NCBI GenBank assembly: GCA_937926175.1
Contig: CALANV010000015.1
Location: forward strand, 1-64,000
Source: an uncultured Rhodospirillales bacterium
GTDB taxonomy: Bacteria > Pseudomonadota > Alphaproteobacteria > CACIAM-22H2
DNA: 64,000 nucleotides
Direction of reading: 5' to 3'
In this document: positions 49,110 through 58,197 of the stretch, in pieces
Layout: each line of letters starts with the position of its first letter
Numbering within the stretch: the first letter of the stretch is position 1
Made by a program: the position numbers and the translations under genes
Notes under the pieces: model-generated
What the model was told of the DNA's origin: nothing
Database searches by the model: none
Seen by the model: only the letters and a program-made list of their open reading frames with translations

Positions 49110-51152
49110 TTGGAACTGAACGGCAAGACGGTCCTCGTCTGCGATTGTAACCGGACGATGCGCATCGACGGCGCCGCCCTGGCGAAAGCCTGTGGCGCCG
49201 AAGACGCCAAGGTCCATACGCTGCTTTGCCGCAACCAGATCGGCCAGTTCGAAGCGGCAAGCGCGAGCGGCAAGCCTGTTCTCGTCGCCTGCACCCAGGA
49301 GGCGCCTCTGTTCACCGAGACGCGGGCGGCCCTCGGACGCGACGTCGACCTGCAGTTCACCAACATCCGCGAGCGCGCCGGGTGGTCGGCCGAAGGCGAT
49401 GCGGCGCTGCCGAAGATGGCGGCCCTCCTGGCCGAAGCGGCGCTCGAGGTTCCGGCCGCGCCGGCGCTCACGTTGAGATCGGCGGGCACGACGCTGATCT
49501 ACGGCCGTGACGAGGTCGCAATCGAGGCCGCGCGACAGCTGTCCGAGCGACTCGATTGCACGCTCCTGCTGGACCGGCCCGCGGACCTCATCCCGCCCCG
49601 CCTGACCGAGGTGCCGATCCTGGCGGGAACGGTCGTCGCCGCGAAGGGATATCTCGGCGCGTTCGAGGTCGTGGTGAACGGCTATGCGCCGGCACTGCCG
49701 TTCTCGCGCCGCTTTCTCGAGTTCGAGCGGCCACGCGATGGCGTGGTCTCCAACTGCGATCTGATCCTCGACCTGACCGGCGGCACACCGCTTTTCCCGG
49801 CGCACGAGAAGCGTGACGGATACTTCCGGCCGGATCCGCGCGATCCGGCCGCCGTGCAGAAGGCGCTGTTCGACATCGTCGAACTGGTCGGCGAGTTCGA
49901 GAAGCCGCAATACGTGAAGTATGACGCAGCGCTGTGCGCCCATGGGCGGAACACCAAGACCGGCTGCACGCGGTGCCTGGACGTCTGCCCGACCGGTGCG
50001 ATCACGTCCGCCGGCGATCAGGTGGCCATCGATCCCTATGTGTGCGCCGGCTGCGGCAGTTGCGCGAGCGTCTGTCCAACCGGCGCTTCAACCTATGCGC
50101 TGCCGCCGCGGGAGACGCTGCTCGAGCGTCTGCGTACGCTGCTGACCGTCTATGGCCGGGCCGGCGGTGAGAACCCGGTCCTTCTCGTCCATGACAGCCG
50201 CCACGGCGAAGATCTCATCGCACTGATGGCACGCTACGGCCGCGGTCTTCCGGCGCGCGTGCTACCGTTCGCCGTCAACGAGGTCACACAGGTCGGCTTC
50301 GATTTCCTGGCCACTGCCTTCGCCTACGGCGCGAGCGCCGTGCGCATCCTCGCCGATCCGAAGAAGCGGGACGAGCTCGCCGGCCTCGCCGGGCAACTCG
50401 GCCTCGCCGAGACGATGTTGAGCGGCCTCGGTTTCGGCGAGGGGCGTCTGGGCGTGATCGAGACGAACGACCCCGATGCGGTCGAAGCCGAGCTCTACGC
50501 GCTGCCGCTGCTCGCGGCGCCGCGCGCCGGCGGCTTCCTGCCGATGGGCGGCAGGCGCGGGGTCACCACGCTGGCGCTTCGGCACCTTCATGCCGTCGCG
50601 CCTGCTCCGGTCGACATGCTGCCGCTGCCCGCGGGTGCCCCCTTCGGCGCCGTGGAAGTCAACACGGCCGACTGCACGCTCTGTCTGTCCTGCGTCGGCG
50701 CATGCCCGACGGGCGCGCTGATCGACAATCCGGACTGGCCGATGCTGCGCTTCATCGAGGATGCCTGCGTGCAGTGCGGCCTGTGCAAGGTGACCTGCCC
50801 GGAAAAGGTCATCACCCTGAAGCCGCGCCTGAACTTCACCGACGATGCGCGCAGTCCAACCCTCCTCAAGGAAGAGGAGCCGGCGCATTGCATCCGCTGC
50901 GGCAAGCCCTTCGGCACCCGGAGCGCGATCGAACGGGTGATCGAGAAGCTGGCCGGAAAGCACTGGATGTTCCAGAACGAGGCGGCAGTGGAGCGGATCC
51001 GCATGTGCGAGGACTGCCGCGTGATCGTGCAGACCGAGACCGTGATCGAGCCGCTCGCCGGCCCGCCCCGACCCGTACCGCGCACGACGGAAGACTACAT
51101 TCGCGCCCGCGAAGCCGAGGTTCGCACGCCACCCGAAAAGCTGGACTCCTGA
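49110..51152 (+). CDS. Polyferredoxin-like 4Fe-4S protein of formate dehydrogenase clusters
   Basis: 680 residues from a TTG with GGGAGG about 10 bases upstream. It has two pairs of [4Fe-4S] motifs: CTRCLDVCPTG and CAGCGSCASVCPTGA (about 290-330), CTLCLSCVGACPTGAL and CVQCGLCKVTCPEKV (about 525-570), then two further CxxC pairs (CIRCGKP, CEDCR) near the end. Between them are Rossmann-like segments (LVHDSRHGEDLIALMARYGR). There is no signal peptide, so it is cytoplasmic. These proteins co-occur with DUF3305/DUF3306 and TorD-like genes and are assumed to move electrons for molybdoenzyme metabolism. Activity is unknown. Confidence 0.87.
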   Translation: MELNGKTVLVCDCNRTMRIDGAALAKACGAEDAKVHTLLCRNQIGQFEAASASGKPVLVACTQEAPLFTETRAALGRDVDLQFTNIRERAGWSAEGDAALPKMAALLAEAALEVPAAPALTLRSAGTTLIYGRDEVAIEAARQLSERLDCTLLLDRPADLIPPRLTEVPILAGTVVAAKGYLGAFEVVVNGYAPALPFSRRFLEFERPRDGVVSNCDLILDLTGGTPLFPAHEKRDGYFRPDPRDPAAVQKALFDIVELVGEFEKPQYVKYDAALCAHGRNTKTGCTRCLDVCPTGAITSAGDQVAIDPYVCAGCGSCASVCPTGASTYALPPRETLLERLRTLLTVYGRAGGENPVLLVHDSRHGEDLIALMARYGRGLPARVLPFAVNEVTQVGFDFLATAFAYGASAVRILADPKKRDELAGLAGQLGLAETMLSGLGFGEGRLGVIETNDPDAVEAELYALPLLAAPRAGGFLPMGGRRGVTTLALRHLHAVAPAPVDMLPLPAGAPFGAVEVNTADCTLCLSCVGACPTGALIDNPDWPMLRFIEDACVQCGLCKVTCPEKVITLKPRLNFTDDARSPTLLKEEEPAHCIRCGKPFGTRSAIERVIEKLAGKHWMFQNEAAVERIRMCEDCRVIVQTETVIEPLAGPPRPVPRTTEDYIRAREAEVRTPPEKLDS

Positions 51153-51261
51153 CCGGGCCGTCGGACGTTCCCGCAGGCGCGACCAAATCCACACAAATCT
51201 TGGGGGCGACAGATCGCCGGGCGATACCTATTATCATGGTCGTGCTGGATCTGAGCCGACC

Positions 51262-52302
51262 ATGACGACTGCCGCCGACGCCACGATGCCGGCCCCGCTT
51301 GCCACCGCCCCGCTGATCGACCCGTTTCAGCGGCGCATCACCTATTTGCGGGTATCGGTGACGGACCGCTGCGACTTCCGCTGCGTGTACTGCATGGCAG
51401 AGGACATGACGTTCCTGCCCAAGGCCGAGATCCTGTCGCTCGAGGAACTCGATCGCCTCTGCTCCGCCTTCATCCGGCTCGGGGTGCGCAAGCTGAGGCT
51501 CACCGGCGGTGAACCCCTCGTCCGCCGCAATATCATGAGCCTGTTCCGCGCGCTCAGCCGTCACATCGTATCCGGTGCTCTCGACGAACTCACGGTGACG
51601 ACCAACGGCAGCCAGCTCGCGAAATATGCGAACGAGCTCTACGACTGCGGCGTCCGTCGCATCAACGTGTCGATCGATACGCTCGATCCGGCGAAATTCA
51701 CGGCCATCACGCGGTGGGGCCGGCTGGAGCAGGTCATGGAGGGACTCGCCGCGGCGAAGGCGGCCGGCCTTCAGATCAAGATCAACACCGTCGCGCTCAA
51801 GGGCGTGAACGAGGACGAGTTCGACGACATGATCGCCTGGTGCGGCGAGAACGGCTACGACCTCACGATCATCGAGGTGATGCCGATGGGCGATATCGGC
51901 CCGAGCCGGATCGACCAGTATCTGCCGCTCTCGCTTGTCCGCGCACGCCTGGCGCAGCGCTGGACGCTCGAAGAGACCGACTATCGAACGGGCGGTCCGG
52001 CGCGCTATGTCGTCGTCAAGGAAACGGGCCGGCGGCTCGGCTTCATCACCCCCCTCACCCATAATTTCTGCGAGCTCTGCAACCGCGTTCGCCTGACCTG
52101 CACCGGGACGCTTTACATGTGCCTGGGCCAGGAAGACGCCGCGGATCTGCGCGCGCCGCTGCGCGCCAGCCAGGACGACGCCCTGCTCGAGGCGGCCATC
52201 CGCGAAGCCATCAGCCGCAAGCCCAAGGGCCACGACTTCATCATCGACCGCCGGCACCGGACGCCGGCCGTCGGACGCCATATGAGCGTCACCGGCGGCT
52301 GA
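51262..52302 (+). CDS. moaA: GTP 3',8-cyclase MoaA
   Basis: 346 residues. The radical-SAM motif is RCDFRCVYCMAEDMTF (CxxxCxxC), with LRLTGGEPLVRRNIMSL, the second cluster in HNFCELCNRVRLTCTGTLYM and the C-terminal GG tail required for activity. It converts GTP to the cyclic intermediate of molybdopterin synthesis with MoaC. It is located 109 bp after the polyferredoxin gene in the same direction. No molybdenum-cofactor riboswitch was recognised in the leader. Confidence 0.97.
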   Translation: MTTAADATMPAPLATAPLIDPFQRRITYLRVSVTDRCDFRCVYCMAEDMTFLPKAEILSLEELDRLCSAFIRLGVRKLRLTGGEPLVRRNIMSLFRALSRHIVSGALDELTVTTNGSQLAKYANELYDCGVRRINVSIDTLDPAKFTAITRWGRLEQVMEGLAAAKAAGLQIKINTVALKGVNEDEFDDMIAWCGENGYDLTIIEVMPMGDIGPSRIDQYLPLSLVRARLAQRWTLEETDYRTGGPARYVVVKETGRRLGFITPLTHNFCELCNRVRLTCTGTLYMCLGQEDAADLRAPLRASQDDALLEAAIREAISRKPKGHDFIIDRRHRTPAVGRHMSVTGG

Positions 52303-52422
52303 TCGATCGGGCCCTGCAAGGCGTTTACGGCACCGTAAGACGTTTCCGAGCCCCACGTTTTCCGAGCCATGGCGCACCGGCCGCGCTTCGCTATACTCGC
52401 TGCGGCCGCCGGAGCACAGCCA

Positions 52423-53217
52423 ATGCCGTGGGAACAACAGCACGCCGCCAAGACCAAAATCGCCTTCGTTGCCGCCGACTCCGAGCCGGCGCAGCAGGCG
52501 TGTCGCCGCCTGTCGGAGATCTACCGCGAACGCACGGTGGCGCCCGAGCAGGCGGATGTGATCGTCGCGCTCGGCGGCGACGGTTTCATGCTGCAGACGC
52601 TCCACCGCTTCATGGACGGCGCCGTGCCGATCTTCGGCATGAACCGCGGCAGCGTCGGCTTCCTCCTGAACGAGTATCGTGAGAACGACCTGGTCGAGCG
52701 CCTGCAGGCCGCCGTGAAGGTCACGCTCCACCCTCTGCGCATGCGGGCGCGCACGGTCGCGGGCGAATACGTCGAGGCACTGGCCATCAACGAGGTGTCG
52801 TTGCTGCGTCAGACGCGCCAGTCCGCGAAGATCCGCATTCTCGTCGACGGCATCGAGCGGCTTGCCGAACTCACCTGCGACGGCATTCTGGTGGCGACAC
52901 CGGCCGGCAGCACGGCCTACAACCTGTCGGCCCACGGGCCCATCATCCCGCTGGGCGCGCAACTGCTGGCGCTGACGCCGATCAGCGCGTTCCGGCCGCG
53001 ACGCTGGCGCGGCGCCCTGCTTCCGCACACCGCCGAAGTGCGCTTCGAGGTGCTCGAGGCGGACAAGCGTCCGGTCAGCGCCACCGCCGACCATACCGAG
53101 GTCCGCGACGTCATCGCCGTCGACGTCCGCGAGGATCGCGACGTGTCGCTCACGCTTCTCTTCGATCCCGAGCACAACCTCGAGGAACGGGTCCTCAAGG
53201 AACAGTTCCTGCCGTAG
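52423..53217 (+). CDS. nadK: NAD kinase
   Basis: 264 residues from the ATG at 52423, chosen for GGAG eight bases upstream; the frame is open to 52369. It has the catalytic VALGGDGFMLQTLH motif, FGMNRGSVGFLLNEY and GILVATPAGSTAYNLSAHGP of the bacterial ATP-NAD kinases. It makes NADP. The usual neighbours are absent; it follows moaA by 120 bp. Confidence 0.95.
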   Translation: MPWEQQHAAKTKIAFVAADSEPAQQACRRLSEIYRERTVAPEQADVIVALGGDGFMLQTLHRFMDGAVPIFGMNRGSVGFLLNEYRENDLVERLQAAVKVTLHPLRMRARTVAGEYVEALAINEVSLLRQTRQSAKIRILVDGIERLAELTCDGILVATPAGSTAYNLSAHGPIIPLGAQLLALTPISAFRPRRWRGALLPHTAEVRFEVLEADKRPVSATADHTEVRDVIAVDVREDRDVSLTLLFDPEHNLEERVLKEQFLP

Positions 53218-53257
53218 CGCGCCGGCTTCGCGCGCCCAATCGGGCGTCGCAAGGCTG

Positions 53258-54145
53258 CTATGTAACAGCAGCGCGGACGTGGTCGGCAATACGCGCCACG
53301 ACGCGCGCGAGGTCGGCCTGCAGCTTTGCGAAGCCTGCGGATTTCTCGCGCGTTCTCTCGTCCATGTAGAGCCGCCGGTTGATCTCGATCTGCAGGCTGT
53401 GGCGCCGTGCCACCGGGTCACCGTAGCGGCGCACGATCTCCGCCCCTTTGTAGGGATCGTTGATCCTGACCTCGTAGCCCAGTTCGGTGAGCGCGTCCGC
53501 CACCAGCTTCGTGAGCGCCGGACTGCACGACGTTCCGTCGCGGTCGCCCAGAACGAACTGCGCACGCCCGACGGCGCCGTCGGGCGTCATCGCGCTGCCG
53601 CGCGAGGCCATGGAGTGGCAGTTGATGTGCCAGACCGCCCCGAACCGCGCGTGCAGGTCGTCGATGATGCGCCCGAGCATGTCGTGATACGGCAGGTAAT
53701 AGGTTTCGATGCGCGCGCGGACCTCGCTGACCGGCAGCTTGCGGTCGTACATCGGAATGCCCGGGTGGGCGAGCCGTCGGATCAGCCCCATTCCCAGCCT
53801 CGTCTTCTCGCCCGGCGCGATCTTGCCCGGCCATGGGCCGTCGAGCAGATCGGGATCGATATCGTCGACGTGACGGTTGACGTCGATATAGCTGCGCGGA
53901 AAAAGCGCGGCGAGCAGCGTCGCCCCGTGCGCCGGCGCGCTCGCGAACAGCTCGTCGACATGCGTGTCCTCCGCCGTCCGCACGATCTCGAGCGGTGCCG
54001 AGAAGCGGAAATCCGCCGGATAGCTGATGCCGCTGTGCGGGGAGTCGAAGACCAGCGGGATCACCGCGCCCGGTGGATCGCGCCGGTAAAGCACGCCCGG
54101 GATCACCGTTTCCTTCTTCCGTTCGCTCGGCATCTGGACACCCAT
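53258..54145 (-). CDS. N-formylglutamate amidohydrolase family protein
   Basis: 295 residues with family motifs VFDSPHSGISYPADF, RSYIDVNRHVDDIDPDLLDG, WHINCHSMASRGSAMTPDGA and VRINDPYKGAEIVRRYGDP. Enzymes of this family hydrolyse N-formyl-L-glutamate (last step of histidine use) or related N-acylamino acids. There are no hut genes nearby; it lies 28 bp after the peptide transporter ATPase and may be part of that operon, pointing to use of imported formylated or acylated peptides (inference). Confidence 0.87.
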   Translation of the reverse strand: MGVQMPSERKKETVIPGVLYRRDPPGAVIPLVFDSPHSGISYPADFRFSAPLEIVRTAEDTHVDELFASAPAHGATLLAALFPRSYIDVNRHVDDIDPDLLDGPWPGKIAPGEKTRLGMGLIRRLAHPGIPMYDRKLPVSEVRARIETYYLPYHDMLGRIIDDLHARFGAVWHINCHSMASRGSAMTPDGAVGRAQFVLGDRDGTSCSPALTKLVADALTELGYEVRINDPYKGAEIVRRYGDPVARRHSLQIEINRRLYMDERTREKSAGFAKLQADLARVVARIADHVRAAVT

Positions 54146-54173
54146 GGAAAATGCGACTGCGTTGCTGTCCGGC

Positions 54174-55199
54174 CTACCGGCGGTCGTTGAGATGGCAGGC
54201 CGACCGGCGTCCCGGCGCGATCTCCTTCAGGACGGGCGCCTCGACGCGACAGCGCGGCATGGCATGCGGACAACGCGGATGGAAATGGCATCCCGGCGGC
54301 GGCGCGAGCGGCGACGGAATTTCGCCTTTTACCGGCGTGAACTGCCGCCGGCGCGTATCGAGCCGCGGCACCTCGGCGAGCAGCGCCGCCGTGTAGGGGT
54401 GATTCGGCGCCGCGAACAGCTCCTCTGCTGGGCACTCCTCGACGATGCGGCCGAGATACATGATGGCGACGCGGTCGGACAGATGCCGGACGACGCCGAG
54501 GTCGTGACTGATGAACAGGTAGGTCAGCTTGAGTTCCTCGCGCAGGCGCATGAACAGGTTGAGGATCTGCGCCTGGATCGAAACGTCGAGGGCCGCGACC
54601 GCCTCGTCGCAGACGATGAATTCCGGCCGGACGGCGAGTGCCCGCGCGATGCCGATGCGCTGCCGCTGTCCGCCCGAGAACTGGTGCGGGTAGCGCCGTT
54701 TGTAGCTCGGATCCAGTCCGACGCGCCGCATCGTCTCGTCGACATAGCGGTCGAGGTCGGCGCGTTTGACGAGACCATGATAGACCGGCGCCTCGCCGAT
54801 GATGTCGCGCACGCACATGCGCGGGTTGAGTGAGGCGAACGGGTCCTGGAAGATCATCTGGATGGCGAGGGCGACCGCGCGCGCCTCGGCGCCGCTCAGC
54901 CGCGCCACGTCGCGCCCGCGATAAAGGACCGTGCCCGCGCTCGGCGGCAGGATGCCGGCGACGATGCGGCCGAGCGTCGATTTCCCGCAACCGGACTCGC
55001 CGACCAGCCCCAGCACCTCGCCCTCGCGCACGACGAGGTCGACGTCGCTGACCGCGTGGACGACCTCCTCGCGCACGTTGGCGCCCAAGGCGTTGGCGAC
55101 CTTCGCCGCGAAATCGAGCCGTTTCACGAACCGCCGCGACACGCCCCGGAGTTCCAGGAGCGGTTGGGCGATCGGTGCGTCGCCAGTTCCGTGCATCAT
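54174..55199 (-). CDS. Peptide-type ABC transporter ATPase (DppF/OppF-like)
   Basis: 341 residues: Walker A GLVGESGCGKSTLGRIVAGI, QMIFQDPFASLNPRMCVRDI, FSGGQRQRIGIARALAVRP, Walker B FIVCDEAVAALDVSIQAQIL and the oligopeptide-type C-terminal cysteine-bearing tail (GCHFHPRCPHAMPRC). The N-terminal part has an insertion (DFAAKVANALGANVREEV) seen in DppF-type subunits. The start overlaps the stop of the next ATPase gene. The Walker B motif has EA in place of the usual EP. Confidence 0.92.
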   Translation of the reverse strand: MMHGTGDAPIAQPLLELRGVSRRFVKRLDFAAKVANALGANVREEVVHAVSDVDLVVREGEVLGLVGESGCGKSTLGRIVAGILPPSAGTVLYRGRDVARLSGAEARAVALAIQMIFQDPFASLNPRMCVRDIIGEAPVYHGLVKRADLDRYVDETMRRVGLDPSYKRRYPHQFSGGQRQRIGIARALAVRPEFIVCDEAVAALDVSIQAQILNLFMRLREELKLTYLFISHDLGVVRHLSDRVAIMYLGRIVEECPAEELFAAPNHPYTAALLAEVPRLDTRRRQFTPVKGEIPSPLAPPPGCHFHPRCPHAMPRCRVEAPVLKEIAPGRRSACHLNDRR

Positions 55200-56176
55200 A
55201 CCCCCTCGCCGTGAAGCGGGTGGAAACAGCGTGCGAGCCGACCGGGACCGACCGGCGCCATCGGCGGGGGTTCGAGACAAGCCCCGTCCGCGCGCGAACA
55301 GCGCGGCCGGAAGCTGCACCCCGACGGCAGGTCGAGCAGCGACGGCATCACGCCGGGAATCTGCCGCAGCGGCGCGCCGCGCCGGTTGGCACTCGGCACC
55401 GAACACATCAGGCCATGCGTATACGGATGCGCCGGCCGGTCCAGCACGTCGTCGACCGTCCCCTGTTCGACGATCTTGCCCGCGTACATCACGCACACTT
55501 CGTCCGCGAGCGAAGCGACCACCGAGAGGTCGTGCGTGATCCAGATCAACGCCGTGCCGGTCTGGCGACACAGCTTCTGCACCTCGAACAGAATCTGCGC
55601 CTGGATGGTAACGTCGAGGGCGGTGGTGGGCTCGTCGGCGATGATCAGGTCCGGCTTGTTGATGAGCGCGATGGCGATGGCGACGCGCTGACGCATGCCG
55701 CCGGAGAACTGGTGGGGATAGGCCTTGAGCCGCTCCTCGGGAGAGGGAATGCCGACCTGCCCCAGCGCGTCGCGGGCGCGCCGGCGCGCCTCGGCCTCCG
55801 ACACATCGACATGCGCCCGCACCGCCTCCACCATCTGGGTTTCGATGCGGAGCACCGGATTGAGCGTCATCATCGGGTCCTGGAAGATCATGGCGATGCG
55901 CGAGCCGCGCAGCTTGCGCAGCTCTTCTTCCGTCAGGCCGACGAGATTCCGTCCCTTGAACAGAATCCGTCCGCCCTCGATCCGGCCCGGCGGATCGACC
56001 AAACCGATGATGGAGAACCCGGTGACCGTCTTGCCCGATCCCGATTCGCCGACGAGGCCGACGATCTTGCCGGCCTCGGCGCGGAAGCTCACGCCGTCGA
56101 CGGCCTTCACCACCCCGGCCTTGGTGTAGAACCAGGTCTTGAGGTCTTCGACGACGAGGGTCGGAGCCGTGCTCAT
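55196..56176 (-). CDS. Peptide-type ABC transporter ATPase (DppD/OppD-like)
   Basis: 326 residues: Walker A GLVGESGSGKTVTGFSIIGL, IAMIFQDPMMTLNPVLRIET, FSGGMRQRVAIAIALINKPD, DEPTTALDVTIQAQILFEV and a C-terminal GCSFRPRCSRADGAC iron-sulfur-type or metal-binding tail typical of OppD/DppD. It pairs with the ATPase at 54174. It starts 18 bp after the permease stop. Confidence 0.93.
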   Translation of the reverse strand: MSTAPTLVVEDLKTWFYTKAGVVKAVDGVSFRAEAGKIVGLVGESGSGKTVTGFSIIGLVDPPGRIEGGRILFKGRNLVGLTEEELRKLRGSRIAMIFQDPMMTLNPVLRIETQMVEAVRAHVDVSEAEARRRARDALGQVGIPSPEERLKAYPHQFSGGMRQRVAIAIALINKPDLIIADEPTTALDVTIQAQILFEVQKLCRQTGTALIWITHDLSVVASLADEVCVMYAGKIVEQGTVDDVLDRPAHPYTHGLMCSVPSANRRGAPLRQIPGVMPSLLDLPSGCSFRPRCSRADGACLEPPPMAPVGPGRLARCFHPLHGEGV

Positions 56177-56194
56177 GCCGCGCCGCGCCTGCCT

Positions 56195-57118
56195 CTATTT
56201 CCGAAGCCGCGGGTTGAGCACGTCGCGGAGCTGATCGCCGACGAGGTTGATGCTGACGATGGTGATCAGCAGTGCGACGCCGGGGAAGAAGCTGATCCAG
56301 TACTTGCCCGACATCATGTACTCGTAGCCGTTGGCGATCAGCAGTCCGAGCGACGGCTCGGTGATGGGCAGGCCGATCCCGAGAAACGACAGCGTCGCCT
56401 CGAGCGCGATCGCATGCGCCACCTGCACGGTGGCCACGACGATCAGCGGCGGCAGGCAGTTGGGCAGCAGGTGCCGGAACAGGATGCGCCCATGGCCGAG
56501 CGCGAGGCAGCGCGCCGCCTCGACATACTCCTTGCCCCGTTCCACCAGCGCCGTGCCTCGCACCGTGCGGGCATAGTACGCCCATTGCACGGTGACGAGC
56601 GCGACGATGATCTTGCCCGTGCCCTGCCCCAGCACCGCAAGCAGGATCAGCGCCACCAGGATCGCCGGAAAGCTGAGCTGGATGTCGACGATGCGCATGA
56701 TCAGCGTGTCGATGCGCCCGCCGAAATAGGCGGCGGCAAGGCCGGCTGCCGTGCCGATGAGGACGGCAATGACGGCGCTCATCACGCCGACGCCCAGCGA
56801 TATGCGCAGGCCGTAGAGAATGGCCGACAGCATGTCCCGGCCCTGGTCATCCGAGCCGAGCCAGAACGTGAAACCGGCCGCGGACTCGGCGCCGGGCGGC
56901 AGACGGCCGTCCAGAATGTCGAGCTGGTTGAGATCGTACGGATCCTGCGGCGAGATCAGCGGCGCCGCGAGTGCTGCGACGATGATCATCGCAAGCACGA
57001 CGAGCGCAACCACGGCAAGCCGGCTTTCCGCGAATTCGGCGACGAAGCGCCGGAACGGTGCCTCCGCCGGTGCGGCGGGGACGACCTCGATCCCGTCGCG
57101 CTCGATGACGGTGGCCAT
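56195..57118 (-). CDS. Peptide-type ABC permease (DppC/OppC-like)
   Basis: 307 residues from the ATG at 57118. N-terminal cytoplasmic part, first helix (LAVVALVVLAMIIVAALAAP), the OppC N-domain (GSDDQGRDMLSAILYGLRIS), then four to five helices with the EAA loop YVEAARCLALGHGRILFRHL. The larger open frame through 58576 is an artefact. It begins 5 bp after dppB-like. Confidence 0.93.
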   Translation of the reverse strand: MATVIERDGIEVVPAAPAEAPFRRFVAEFAESRLAVVALVVLAMIIVAALAAPLISPQDPYDLNQLDILDGRLPPGAESAAGFTFWLGSDDQGRDMLSAILYGLRISLGVGVMSAVIAVLIGTAAGLAAAYFGGRIDTLIMRIVDIQLSFPAILVALILLAVLGQGTGKIIVALVTVQWAYYARTVRGTALVERGKEYVEAARCLALGHGRILFRHLLPNCLPPLIVVATVQVAHAIALEATLSFLGIGLPITEPSLGLLIANGYEYMMSGKYWISFFPGVALLITIVSINLVGDQLRDVLNPRLRK

Positions 57119-57123
57119 GTCGC

Positions 57124-58101
57124 TCAGCCCTTCATGTCGGCGAGGCGGACGCGCGGATCGAGCACCGAATAGAGCACATCCACCACCAGGTTGATGACGA
57201 TGAACATCGTCACGGTGATCAGCATGTAGGCGACGATGACCGGACGGTCGAGATTGTTGATCGAATCGATGATCAGCTTGCCCATGCCGGGCCACGCGAA
57301 CACCGTCTCGGTGACGACGGCAAAGGCGATCACCGAGCCGAGCTCGAGGCCGACGACGGTGACGATCGGGATCATGATGTTCTTGAGGACATGCACGAAC
57401 ACGACCCGCCGCATCGTCAGGCCCTTCGCCCGCGCGAACTTGACGTAGTCCATCAGCATGTTCTCGCGCATGCCGGCCCGCGTCAGACGGATCACCAGCG
57501 ACAGCTTGAACAGCGCGAGATTGAGGGCCGGCAGCAGGACGTGACTGAGCCCGTCCCAGGTGGCGAGGCTGGTCTCGATGCCGAAGACCTCCGCCGTGGC
57601 GCCCCGCCCCGTCGATGGCAGCCAGCCGAGCTCGACCGCGAAGACCATGATCAGCATCAGCCCGACCCAGAACGTCGGGAGGCTGAAGCCGAGGATCGAG
57701 CCCGCCATGATCGCCTTGGCGATGCGCGACTGCGGCCTGAATCCGGCGTACATGCCGAGCGGGATGCCGAGCGCGAGCGCGATCACCATGGCGGTGAATG
57801 CGAGCTCGAGGGTCGCCGGCATGCGCTGCAGGATCAGCCCGAGCGCCGGCTGGTTGAACACGAACGACTTGCCGAGGTCGCCCATCACCGCATTGCGGAT
57901 GAACAGCAGGTACTGCTCCCACAGCGGCTTGTCGAGGCCGAGCGCCGCGATCACGCGGGCGCGCTCGGCCTGATCGGCATCCGCCGCGACGAAGATCTCG
58001 ACGGGATTGCCGATCGCATAGACACCCACGAAGACCAGCAGCGACATGACGAAGAGCACGAGAATGCTCTGCATCACGCGCCGGATGATGAAGACGGTCA
58101 T
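57124..58101 (-). CDS. Peptide-type ABC permease (DppB/OppB-like)
   Basis: 325 residues: N-terminal helix IIRRVMQSILVLFVMSLLVF, the OppB segment ALGLDKPLWEQYLLFI, EAA loop YVKFARAKGLTMRRVVFVHV and terminal VDVLYSVLDPRVRLAD. It forms the channel with the DppC-like subunit. It follows the binding-protein gene after a 10-bp-stem hairpin. Confidence 0.94.
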   Translation of the reverse strand: MTVFIIRRVMQSILVLFVMSLLVFVGVYAIGNPVEIFVAADADQAERARVIAALGLDKPLWEQYLLFIRNAVMGDLGKSFVFNQPALGLILQRMPATLELAFTAMVIALALGIPLGMYAGFRPQSRIAKAIMAGSILGFSLPTFWVGLMLIMVFAVELGWLPSTGRGATAEVFGIETSLATWDGLSHVLLPALNLALFKLSLVIRLTRAGMRENMLMDYVKFARAKGLTMRRVVFVHVLKNIMIPIVTVVGLELGSVIAFAVVTETVFAWPGMGKLIIDSINNLDRPVIVAYMLITVTMFIVINLVVDVLYSVLDPRVRLADMKG

Positions 58102-58163
58102 GAAGACCCCGCTCGTCCGCGGTTAGGCGGCCGCCGCATAGCCGGCGAGGCGGCGGCCGCGGC

Positions 58164-58186
58164 GCGGGCGTGCCGGGCACGCCCGC
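58164..58186 (-). terminator. Intercistronic hairpin between binding-protein and permease genes
   Basis: A 10-bp GC stem with a 3-nt loop spans 58164-58186 (arms GCGGGCGTGC and GCACGCCCGC). It has no T run, so it is more likely an attenuating or mRNA-stabilising structure. Such hairpins are common after ABC binding-protein genes, allowing them to be expressed more than the membrane subunits. Confidence 0.5.
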
Positions 58187-58197
58187 CGCCCAGGGTG

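Noticed and set aside
50866..53565. An 899-codon minus-strand frame across polyferredoxin, moaA and nadK
   Set aside because: It spans three genes with clear catalytic motifs on the other strand and crosses their boundaries; no recognisable domain or ribosome-binding site.
55175..57172. A 665-codon plus-strand frame opposite the ABC ATPase and permease genes
   Set aside because: It has no motifs and covers the junctions of two tightly packed genes; composition is typical of antisense.
58164..58186. Full intrinsic terminator after the peptide-binding-protein gene
   Set aside because: The stem is good but no T run follows and the permease gene begins 63 bp later, so an intercistronic attenuating hairpin fits better.
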